Positions 8,601 to 14,985 of a stretch of 54,938 bases of DNA are shown here, piece after piece. The DNA is taken from the NCBI GenBank assembly GCA_945860285.1, contig CAMAQB010000011.1, positions 1-54,938 on the forward strand, written 5' to 3'. Each line of letters opens with the position of its first letter. Position 1 is the stretch's first letter. The position numbers and the translations under genes were made by a program. The notes beneath the pieces were generated by a model, which was not told where the DNA came from, searched no databases, and saw nothing but the letters and a program-made list of their open reading frames with translations. The DNA comes from Akkermansia muciniphila. GTDB taxonomy: Bacteria; Verrucomicrobiota; Verrucomicrobiia; Verrucomicrobiales; Akkermansiaceae.

Positions 8601-9719
8601 ATGTTCCACTCCACCTACAGCGGTAAATCCGTTTTGCTCACCGGCCACACCGGTTTCAAGGGTTCGTGGCTTGCACAATGGCTTTTGCACTGCGGTGCGG
8701 AACTAGTTGGGTATGCGCTCGACCCCCAGCCTCACGAAGTTCTCTACGACCAACTCGGGATCGGGGCGCGCCTTGTGGCCGATCATCGCGGCGATATCGC
8801 CGATCTTGTCCGGTTGACAAGCATCGTGGCGGAACAAAAGCCCGACTTCATCTTCCATCTTGCCGCCCAGCCTCTTGTCCGCCTTTCTTATGAAATTCCG
8901 GTGGAAACATTCACCACCAATGTGCTCGGCACGGTTCATTTGCTCGAAGCCGTGCGCCGCAGCGGTCATCAGTGTTCGGTTGTCGTAGTCACCACGGACA
9001 AGTGCTACGAGAACCGCGAGTGGCTGCACAGTTACCGTGAGGAGGATGCGATGGGCGGGCATGATCCCTACAGCGCGTCGAAAGGTGCCGCGGAAATCGC
9101 CGCGGCTTCCTATCGCCGTTCGTTTTTCGATCCCGGCGGCAAAGTTGCGATGGCCACGGCCCGTGCCGGCAACGTGATCGGAGGAGGGGATTGGGCGCTC
9201 GATCGCATTGTGCCCGATTGCATTCGCGCGCTCCGCCAAGGCGAGGCGATACCCGTTCGCAACAAGATCGCCACCCGACCGTGGCAGCACGTCCTCGAAC
9301 CGCTTTCCGGTTACCTCTGGCTCGGGGCGGCACTCCACAACAGCCGTATAGCCGAATATCCCGACAACGCCCCTTTCCGCTCTTCGTTCAATTTCGGCCC
9401 CCGGCTTGCCAGCAATCGCACCGTTGCCCAACTCGTCGAATCCCTGATCGCCCAAACCGGCGGCGAGTGGAAGGACTGCTCCGATCCGCACGCGCCGCAC
9501 GAAGCTTCCAAGCTGAATCTCGCCATCGACAAGGCCTTTCACCTCCTGCAATGGCAGCCGGTCTGGGACTTTGAACAAACGATTTTCCGAACCGCGGAAT
9601 GGTATCTTGGTGAACAGCGCGGCGAAGCGCCCGCCGACTTGTGCAATCAACAAATCGAAGCCTACGAAACCGCTGCCATCGCGGCGGGATTGTTGTGGGC
9701 TCGAAGATCCAACGCGTAG
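8601..9719 (+). CDS. rfbG: CDP-glucose 4,6-dehydratase
   Basis: Extended SDR of 372 residues converting CDP-glucose to CDP-4-keto-6-deoxyglucose. The NAD loop is TGHTGFKGSW (14-23), typical of RfbG rather than RmlB. Also present are FHLAAQPLVRLSY, VVTTDKCYENRE, the DPYSASKGAAE YxxxK pair, RAGNVIGGGDWA and RPWQHVLEPLSGYL, all hallmark RfbG segments. The ATG at 8601 is chosen because the longer frame, starting with GTG at 8556, overlaps the rfbF stop and adds residues that do not resemble the family. A 12-base tandem duplication lies across its stop codon. Confidence 0.95.
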   Translation: MFHSTYSGKSVLLTGHTGFKGSWLAQWLLHCGAELVGYALDPQPHEVLYDQLGIGARLVADHRGDIADLVRLTSIVAEQKPDFIFHLAAQPLVRLSYEIPVETFTTNVLGTVHLLEAVRRSGHQCSVVVVTTDKCYENREWLHSYREEDAMGGHDPYSASKGAAEIAAASYRRSFFDPGGKVAMATARAGNVIGGGDWALDRIVPDCIRALRQGEAIPVRNKIATRPWQHVLEPLSGYLWLGAALHNSRIAEYPDNAPFRSSFNFGPRLASNRTVAQLVESLIAQTGGEWKDCSDPHAPHEASKLNLAIDKAFHLLQWQPVWDFEQTIFRTAEWYLGEQRGEAPADLCNQQIEAYETAAIAAGLLWARRSNA

Positions 9720-9732
9720 TCCAACGCGTAGT
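9709..9732 (+). repeat. 12-bp tandem duplication across the rfbG stop
   Basis: CCAACGCGTAGT is present twice, end to end, at 9709-9720 and 9721-9732. The first copy contains the rfbG stop codon TAG (9717-9719). This looks like a slippage or repair scar at the edge of the following inserted toxin-antitoxin-like pair. No function is implied. Confidence 0.8.
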
Positions 9733-9795
9733 TCGCCACTGCGAATCAATCGAAAATTCTTCAATCAACGTATTTTACAATCCTACCCTCGCAAT

Positions 9796-9999
9796 ATGAC
9801 TACTAAAATCAAAGCACACCTTGACGCGGGACGCGTCGTTCTTGATGAACCCATTCCAAAAGATTTTGTGGAGGGGCAAGTCTATGTCATCCTTGTCAAC
9901 AACGACTCACCCAACGCGCAGGAAATCGCGCAAAGCGAAAGTGGCTTTGCGAGGGAGGTTCTCATGAGCACAACAGAAAACATCTGGGAAAATGACTGA
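9796..9999 (+). CDS. Antitoxin-like protein preceding a PemK-like domain
   Basis: A 67-residue protein. The N-terminal half (KIKAHLDAGRVVLDEPIPKDF) looks like a short beta-hairpin DNA-binding or AbrB/DUF2281-type strand. The acidic tail ending in ENIWEND is the kind of extension that antitoxins use to mask a toxin. The last 8 bases (ATGACTGA) overlap the start of the PemK-RfbH gene, the usual antitoxin-toxin coupling. The ATG at 9796 is preferred; the frame is open upstream but only through rfbG and the spacer. The antitoxin role is inferred from position and shape. Confidence 0.6.
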   Translation: MTTKIKAHLDAGRVVLDEPIPKDFVEGQVYVILVNNDSPNAQEIAQSESGFAREVLMSTTENIWEND

Positions 10000-11839
10000 T
10001 ACATACGCTGGCAAAATCTTTCGTGTCCGGTTTCCCTTCACAGAAACCGGCGGTTTCAAGTTGCGCCCGGCTCTCGCGTTGAGTGAGCCGGATGAATATG
10101 GTGACATTCGATGGGCTTTCATTACCACCCGAACCATTCAGAGCAAACTTTCTCTGCATCTCACCGATGAAATGTTTCAAGATCAGCCGTTGCCTCGGCC
10201 GAGCTGTCTGATTCCCGATAAAATCTTCACGATTCATGCGGATCGTATCGATCGCTATTACGCGCATCTTACCGATAAGGCATTTGGTGGAATTCTTAAA
10301 TCTGGCATACTTGCGGAAACGCGCGAGTTTTCCCGCCTTGCCCACACCGCCAACCGGCCCGGCGACGATCCCGCGCGTCCCTTGTACGAAGCCGGGCAAA
10401 CCATTCCTTACGCTGGCAGGGTTTTCACCGAAGACGAAGTCGAAGCTTGCGTATCCGCCACGCTCGACTTCTGGCTTACACTCGGTCCCGAAGGCGAAGC
10501 GATGGAAAAAGAACTCGCCGAGTTCATGGGAGTGAAACATACGCTCCTTGTCAACTCCGGTTCGTCGGCAAACCTAGTCGCCTTCAGCGCGCTCACCACC
10601 CACAAACTCCCCGAGCACAAAAGGATTCGGCCCGGCGATGAAGTGATCACGGTCGCAGCCGGTTTCCCGACCACGGTCTCCCCGATCATCCAGTGCGGCG
10701 CCGTGCCGGTGTTCATCGATGCCAAGCCGCTCACGGGCAATGCCGATTGCAGTTTGCTCGAAGCCGCCTATTCCCCCGGGAAAACCAAGGCGGTGATGAT
10801 GGCACACGCACTCGGCAATCCCTTCGATCTTTCGGTGGTTCTTGCCTTCTGCAAAAAACACGATCTCTGGTTGATCGAAGACAACTGTGACGCGCTTGGT
10901 TGCACCTACACTCTTCCCCTTGAACTTGCGAAGGAGCTGGGACTTGATCATCTGATCAAAATCGCTGAAAAAGGCGGGCATCCGATCATCCGCATCGAGG
11001 ACGGTCAACTCACCGGTCCCACCGGTTCCTTCGGTGACATTTCCACGCAGTCGTTCTATCCTCCACATCATCTCACCATGGGGGAGGGCGGTGCAGTCAA
11101 CATCATCCGTCGGCCGCCGCTGAAGACCTACGCGGAAAGCTTCCGCGATTGGGGCCGCGATTGCTGGTGCGCCTCCGGCAAGGACGACACCTGCGGCAAA
11201 CGGTTCCAATGGCAACTCGGCGAACTCCCCGAGGGGTACGACCACAAGTACATCTACAGCCACATGGGCTTCAATCTCAAGCCGCTCGACACCCAGGCCG
11301 CCATCGGTCGTGTGCAGATCAGGCGTTTGCCTGCTTTTATCGAAGCCCGCAAGCAGAACTGGGAACGCCTCCGTCGCGGACTCCATGGGCTGGAGTCATT
11401 CATCGACTTCGCCCTGCCCACCCACGCCACCGCTTGGAACCCGCCGGAAGATGGTTCAGATCTCAAATCCCAAGTTTCAAATTTCTCCTGGGACTCCAGC
11501 GGCTGCCGCACGGATTGCTCGTGGTTCGGTTTCAAAATCACCATCAAGGAGGATGCACCGTTTACCCGAACCGAACTCGCGGCGCATCTCGATCTGAAAA
11601 AGATCGGCAACCGCATGCTCTTCGGCGGCAACCTCGTGCGCCAGCCCGCCTTTGTGCAGCTGCGTCGCGACAATCCCGCTGCGATGCGTGTCTCGGGGGA
11701 GCTACCCGGAGCCGACCGCATCATGAAGCAAACGATGTTCCTCGGCACGTATCCCGGCCTGACCCCGGAGATGATCGACTACATGGTCCAGGTGATTCAA
11801 GAGTTTGTGGCGGAAAAGTCCGGCGGAGAGGAAAGCTGA
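9992..11839 (+). CDS. rfbH: PemK/MazF-like toxin domain fused to CDP-4-keto-6-deoxyglucose 3-dehydrase (RfbH)
   Basis: A 615-residue fusion. Residues 1-108 are PemK/MazF-like: GKIFRVRFPFTETGG, KLRPALALS, the ITTR strand, and LPRPSCLIPDKIFTIH. From about 110 onward it is RfbH, the PMP- and iron-sulphur-dependent enzyme that removes the 3-hydroxyl of CDP-4-keto-6-deoxyglucose. Evidence for RfbH: VNSGSSANL, ITVAAGFPTTVSPIIQ, SFYPPHHLTMGEGG with His359 in place of the PLP lysine, and the cluster cysteines Cys299 and Cys391-x-Cys393-x7-Cys401. RfbH alone is about 437 residues. The extra length is the toxin domain, a family-typical insertion near 305-345, and a repeat-like insert near 476-507. There is no in-frame ATG, GTG or TTG near the junction, so RfbH can only be made as the fusion. 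The overlap with 9796 suggests translational coupling to the antitoxin-like gene. Confidence 0.9.
   Translation: MTDTYAGKIFRVRFPFTETGGFKLRPALALSEPDEYGDIRWAFITTRTIQSKLSLHLTDEMFQDQPLPRPSCLIPDKIFTIHADRIDRYYAHLTDKAFGGILKSGILAETREFSRLAHTANRPGDDPARPLYEAGQTIPYAGRVFTEDEVEACVSATLDFWLTLGPEGEAMEKELAEFMGVKHTLLVNSGSSANLVAFSALTTHKLPEHKRIRPGDEVITVAAGFPTTVSPIIQCGAVPVFIDAKPLTGNADCSLLEAAYSPGKTKAVMMAHALGNPFDLSVVLAFCKKHDLWLIEDNCDALGCTYTLPLELAKELGLDHLIKIAEKGGHPIIRIEDGQLTGPTGSFGDISTQSFYPPHHLTMGEGGAVNIIRRPPLKTYAESFRDWGRDCWCASGKDDTCGKRFQWQLGELPEGYDHKYIYSHMGFNLKPLDTQAAIGRVQIRRLPAFIEARKQNWERLRRGLHGLESFIDFALPTHATAWNPPEDGSDLKSQVSNFSWDSSGCRTDCSWFGFKITIKEDAPFTRTELAAHLDLKKIGNRMLFGGNLVRQPAFVQLRRDNPAAMRVSGELPGADRIMKQTMFLGTYPGLTPEMIDYMVQVIQEFVAEKSGGEES
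11459..11485 (+). repeat. AT-rich repeat-like insert inside rfbH
   Basis: The run GATCTCAAATCCCAAGTTTC followed by AAATTTC is low-complexity, built of CAAAT/CAAGTTT units, unlike the coding sequence around it. It encodes residues 490-498 in the middle of a segment (about 476-507) that is absent from the RfbH sequences I remember, where an acidic loop leads directly to SWFGF. It looks like an intergenic-type repeat carried in frame. Origin as a mobile repeat is inferred. Confidence 0.4.
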
Positions 11840-11891
11840 AAATTGAAATTCAGAAGGTGCCTCTTTTTTCTTTCCTCTTTCCTCTTTCCGT

Positions 11892-12419
11892 ATGCCTTCC
11901 CTCGCACGACAGCTTGGCGAAACAGCGCCGTCATCCTACCTGCTCAGGAAAGCGAGACTGCTCGGGATCGTTGGCTTGGATGCGTTGGTAGAGCTGGCCT
12001 CTTTGCGTGGATGCGATCATTATCGTCCTTCTTCGCCAAGTGGTGTTCAGGATCCTGGTCAGGAACGTTTGCCTGATGAGGAACTCACCATTCTGCTGCT
12101 GCTTGGAGAGAACGGCTATGCTCCGATGGCAGTGCGCTGTGCCGCCCAGCTTGCTCGTTCACCCAGGATCGTGGTTGGCCGTCTGGCGGACTTCGCGATC
12201 CGGCATAAAACCAGCCGGGTGCTCTCCCACATCGCTCACGCGGGCAGCCTCCATGACCCTGAAGGAACTGAGTTCTGGCAGACCCTTCTCTCCCTGCTTC
12301 CTTCCGCTTCCTTCCGCGAACCTGAAGTGGACCTTCCCCATTGGAGCCGCTTCGTCTCGATGCCGGGGTTGCAGAGGAATGGTCCCGCTCCGATCCGATG
12401 GCTCACTCCACGGGCATGA
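11892..12419 (+). CDS. Hypothetical partner of a DUF6036-like nucleotidyltransferase
   Basis: A 175-residue protein without signal peptide or membrane segments. I do not recognise a named domain. It is leucine- and alanine-rich, has a helical core (LLRKARLLGIVGLDALVELA near the N-terminus, minus the first residues; LLLLGENGYAPMAVRCAAQL in the middle) and ends in the pattern PIRWLTPRA. Its stop codon overlaps the ATG of the next gene (ATGA). By position it is the first gene of a two-gene module with the nucleotidyltransferase at 12416, so a toxin-antitoxin or regulatory role is possible. Its insertion just after rfbH interrupts the sugar pathway genes. Confidence 0.6.
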   Translation: MPSLARQLGETAPSSYLLRKARLLGIVGLDALVELASLRGCDHYRPSSPSGVQDPGQERLPDEELTILLLLGENGYAPMAVRCAAQLARSPRIVVGRLADFAIRHKTSRVLSHIAHAGSLHDPEGTEFWQTLLSLLPSASFREPEVDLPHWSRFVSMPGLQRNGPAPIRWLTPRA

Positions 12420-12979
12420 ATCACCCTGAAACCATTCTCCGGACTCTGGATCGGCATCTGACCCGCCCGGTCCAGTTGATCCTTTATGGTCGTGCCGCCC
12501 TTGCGCTCGGATTTCCATCCCCTGACCCGGAGTTTGAATCCACCATGGATGTGGATGCGATTCTTCCGCTCGTCCAGATGGAGTTGATCGAGTCCGACGA
12601 CCAGTTCTGGACGGCACTGGACAAGACCAATCAGGAATTGGAGCCGCAGGGACTCTACATCACTCATTTGTTTAGTGAGGATCAGGTAATTCTGTCACGA
12701 GGTTGGCTGGATCATCTGGTCCCCATAGAACTGGCTGGCTTGCTGCATCTCTCGCTCTTTCGCCCTTCGACCACGGATTTGATTCTCACGAAGATGATGC
12801 GGATCGATCCCCAGGATCGGGCTGATATCCGGTTTCTGTTGCAACGGTCCGAACCCGGATTCGAACGGATTATCATGGTTCCGAAAGCCATCCATTTGCC
12901 GGATATCCCGGAAATCATCAGCGCGTTCGAGGGAAACAGCAAATGGCTCCTCGAACTTCTTTCAGAGCAAACCGGCTGA
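12416..12979 (+). CDS. Nucleotidyltransferase-fold protein (DUF6036-like)
   Basis: A 187-residue protein with a nucleotidyltransferase-like start: strand LILYGRAALAL (21-31) and then a metal-type D-V-D (Asp45, Asp47) in ESTMDVDAIL. Canonical GS is replaced by GR, as happens in DUF6036 members. LTKMMRIDPQDRADIRFLL in the second half is typical of the family's helical domain. The ATGA overlap (ATG 12416, TGA ending 12419) couples it to the preceding gene. It is not a sugar nucleotidyltransferase. This is the second such module in the locus; the first is at 3822-4587. Confidence 0.62.
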   Translation: MNHPETILRTLDRHLTRPVQLILYGRAALALGFPSPDPEFESTMDVDAILPLVQMELIESDDQFWTALDKTNQELEPQGLYITHLFSEDQVILSRGWLDHLVPIELAGLLHLSLFRPSTTDLILTKMMRIDPQDRADIRFLLQRSEPGFERIIMVPKAIHLPDIPEIISAFEGNSKWLLELLSEQTG

Positions 12980-13520
12980 CTTCGAAACGCAACCTCTGCA
13001 TCTACCCTGCCCTGAAAGGCATCAAAAGGCAGGGAACGATCTCCGAGCGTTCCGGTGGGGGATGCTTGCTTCACGAGTAAACGCAACCTACCTTCACCCC
13101 CTGCATACATTCGCAAACAAAGCGAGTGAGTCAGGAAGAACCTTCGAAAATTATGAATCCCGCCCCCGACGGAATTTTCGGATAAATTACCCTGCCTGAA
13201 AGGTAACGACCGCTGATCCATCGCGTGATCTTTCGCGAAAACCCGCGCCCGGCAGGATGCCGGCCGCAGCCTGCGGGACGCAGGCGCTCCCCGGGAGAAA
13301 TTTCCCTGCCTGAAAGGTAACGACCGCTGATCCATCGCGTGATCTTTCGCGAAAAAACGCGCCCGGCAGGATGCCGGCCGCAGCCTGCGGGACGCAGGCG
13401 CTCCCCGGGAAGAAATTTTCCTGCCTGTGGCAATCTTCCCTACTTGATCGCCGCGTGGATTTCTGAATTTTTCATTGCTTCGCCCCCCGGAAATCCCTAC
13501 AAGCAAAGCAGAGCAAAATC
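12980..13520. other. Repeat-rich intergenic region
   Basis: This 541-base gap contains no credible gene. It begins with two inverted repeats: CCCTGCC/GGCAGGG at 13005-13011/13028-13034 and GGAACG/CGTTCC at 13033-13038/13048-13053. Next is a long-loop inverted repeat, CGAAAATT/AATTTTCG, at 13145-13152/13173-13180. The tandem REP-like repeat at 13191-13427 follows, then about 90 bases leading to the next gene. The reverse-strand reading frames across the repeats are by-products of their GC content. Confidence 0.75.
13191..13427. repeat. Tandem 114/115-bp repeat with paired GGA-loop hairpins (REP/BIME-like)
   Basis: Two nearly identical units (13191-13304 and 13305-13419) start with CCTGCCTGAAAGGTAACGAC, and the first 8 bases of a third unit stand at 13420-13427. 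Each unit contains two adjacent perfect hairpins with a GGA loop. In unit 1, CCGGCA-GGA-TGCCGG is at 13249-13263 and GCCTGCG-GGA-CGCAGGC is at 13269-13285. The units differ mainly by small indels (aaaaccc versus aaaaaac, and one extra base before the end). Such double-hairpin units are the signature of REP/BIME elements spread by RAYT transposases. A degenerate relative (ACCCTGCCCTGAAAGG) lies at about 13004. No RAYT gene is in the window. Confidence 0.85.
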
Positions 13521-14180
13521 ATGAGCATGACCATTACTCCTTCCGGCAATTGGAAACAGTTCCGCCGCGTTTTCATTCCCGCTGTCGCTTTGTTGTTGAT
13601 CACGGGTGGTCCCACGCGCGCTGAGGATGCGCCGGTCGGGGGCGATGTGCCGATCGAATTGATCCGCCTGCGGCAGCAGTTCCAGAGCAAAGTGGACCAG
13701 GAAATGGCGCCGTGGCAGGAAAAGTATAGCAAGGAACTTCAGAAACTGGAGGATCGGCTGATTAATGAACGGAGGTTAAGCGATGCCTTGGCGGTTAAAA
13801 AAGAAAGAGAAGCGAACACGGGCTTGTCGAGTGAGCCTGCTGAGCAAAACTCTCCCGCGATGGGAGACTCCCCAAAAACTGCGGCACAGCTACAAAAGTA
13901 TCTCTTGGACACGGTGTGGTTGGTTTATTCGATTGATGATAAAAAATCCGAAAACCTGATCGCCGTGTATCATTTTCAAGATTCCGATAATGTGGCACTT
14001 ATGTCCGCAAAAGCAGAAAAATTGAAATGGTCCTGCAAATCGAATAAAGATGTCTCGATTCCCTACCCTTCTGGAGACATAACATTTAATTTTGATGCGA
14101 TGAAGTCCACTGCTAGCTCGGAACACGTGGGAAAAAAATACACCGCAATCCTTGTCGGTCGAGCCAACAGAAACAAGTAG
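13521..14180 (+). CDS. Secreted coiled-coil protein of unknown function
   Basis: A 219-residue protein. The N-terminus carries a Sec-type signal peptide: a basic start, the hydrophobic run VFIPAVALLLITGG (about 17-30) and a likely cleavage near ARAE-type residues (TRAED, about 32-36). Residues 45-95 form a charged coiled coil (LIRLRQQFQSKVDQEMAPWQ and following) of the kind common in secreted proteins of this bacterial group. The C-terminal half (about 120-215) is a small beta-rich domain starting LLDTVWLVYS. It probably acts in the periplasm. It has no visible link to sugar chemistry and sits between a repeat array and a TA pair, so it may be passenger DNA. Confidence 0.7.
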   Translation: MSMTITPSGNWKQFRRVFIPAVALLLITGGPTRAEDAPVGGDVPIELIRLRQQFQSKVDQEMAPWQEKYSKELQKLEDRLINERRLSDALAVKKEREANTGLSSEPAEQNSPAMGDSPKTAAQLQKYLLDTVWLVYSIDDKKSENLIAVYHFQDSDNVALMSAKAEKLKWSCKSNKDVSIPYPSGDITFNFDAMKSTASSEHVGKKYTAILVGRANRNK

Positions 14181-14334
14181 TTGAGAAGTATTTGGTAAAT
14201 GATGACGGGGTACACATTGCACAGAAAATTTAACTCTCGGTGCGTAGAGTGCTAGAAACCACTAGTGTCAATGCATGCGAAAAAAGGGAAAATGGCAAAC
14301 TGCAACCAAGACCCGTCCCCTAACCTCAAAAACC

Positions 14335-14625
14335 ATGAACTCGCTTGAAACCATCATTTGCTCCATTCAATCATTGGCAAGCGACTTGCGGGGCGCAGGT
14401 GTCGCGGAACTGTGGCTCTTTGGCTCGGCCGCACGAGGAGAAGCGGATGCTAAGGACCTCGATTTCCTCGTGGAATTCACCTCTCCGCCCACCTTGAAGA
14501 GTTTCATGGGTCTCAAATTCTTGTTGGAAGAGCGGCTCCAAATGCCTGTTGATCTCTACTGCCGCAGTTCCTGCCCGGAGCGATTCATGCGGCGTATCCA
14601 AGCCGACCTACTTCATGTCGCGTGA
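14335..14625 (+). CDS. mntA: MntA-type antitoxin (minimal nucleotidyltransferase)
   Basis: A 96-residue minimal nucleotidyltransferase with the full active-site pattern LWLFGSAARGEADAKDLDF: Gly30-Ser31, Arg34-Gly35, Asp41-x-Asp43. In characterised MNT-HEPN systems this protein adds AMP to a tyrosine of the HEPN toxin and so silences it. It overlaps hepT by 11 bases, as in other such pairs. The ATG at 14335 gives the standard family length; an upstream start at 14275 adds a lysine-rich tail of low credibility. Confidence 0.85.
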   Translation: MNSLETIICSIQSLASDLRGAGVAELWLFGSAARGEADAKDLDFLVEFTSPPTLKSFMGLKFLLEERLQMPVDLYCRSSCPERFMRRIQADLLHVA

Positions 14626-14950
14626 TCCAGAACTCCGCCTTGAGGATATCCTCGATGCTTCTCTTGCGATCGAAACCTACATTCGGGGTTTGAATGATGA
14701 GACATTCGCAAAAGACCGGCGCACAGTTGATGCAGTAACCCGCAATCTCGAAATCATCGGAGAAGCGGTTAAATACCTTCCGGAGGATATAACGGATCAA
14801 TTTCCTGAAATTCCATGGCGAGCGATTGCAGGCTTGCGTGACATTTTGGCTCATGGCTATTTCCGGATTGACGATTCTATTATCTGGGACTCGGCATCGA
14901 TTCACAATCCTATGCCGGTCACCGCAGTCAAAAAGTTGCTGAGACTTTGA
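14615..14950 (+). CDS. hepT: HepT-type HEPN toxin
   Basis: A 111-residue all-alpha HEPN protein. The RNase motif RX4HXY is intact: Arg75-DILA-His80-Gly-Tyr82, followed by FRIDDSIIW as in other HepT proteins. The tyrosine is the residue modified by MntA. An earlier LEIIGEAVKYLP helix is also family-typical. The start at 14615 lies inside mntA, giving translational coupling. The C-terminus (about 92-111) is less conserved but shows no clear frameshift. The pair appears intact and presumably functional. Confidence 0.85.
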   Translation: MSRDPELRLEDILDASLAIETYIRGLNDETFAKDRRTVDAVTRNLEIIGEAVKYLPEDITDQFPEIPWRAIAGLRDILAHGYFRIDDSIIWDSASIHNPMPVTAVKKLLRL

Positions 14951-14985
14951 AAGTTCAAGGATTCCAGATCGCCTCCTATACACTG

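Noticed and set aside
8703-9764. Long reverse-strand reading frame over rfbG
   Set aside because: It mirrors the codon structure of rfbG, has no recognisable motif and would overlap a certain gene completely.
13191-13427. CRISPR-like repeat array
   Set aside because: Repeats are 114-115 bases, directly adjacent without spacers, and contain double hairpins, so it is a tandem REP-like element.
13131-13506. Reverse-strand repetitive protein coded by the repeat array
   Set aside because: Its repeated residues come only from the DNA repeat; there is no start context and no homology pattern.
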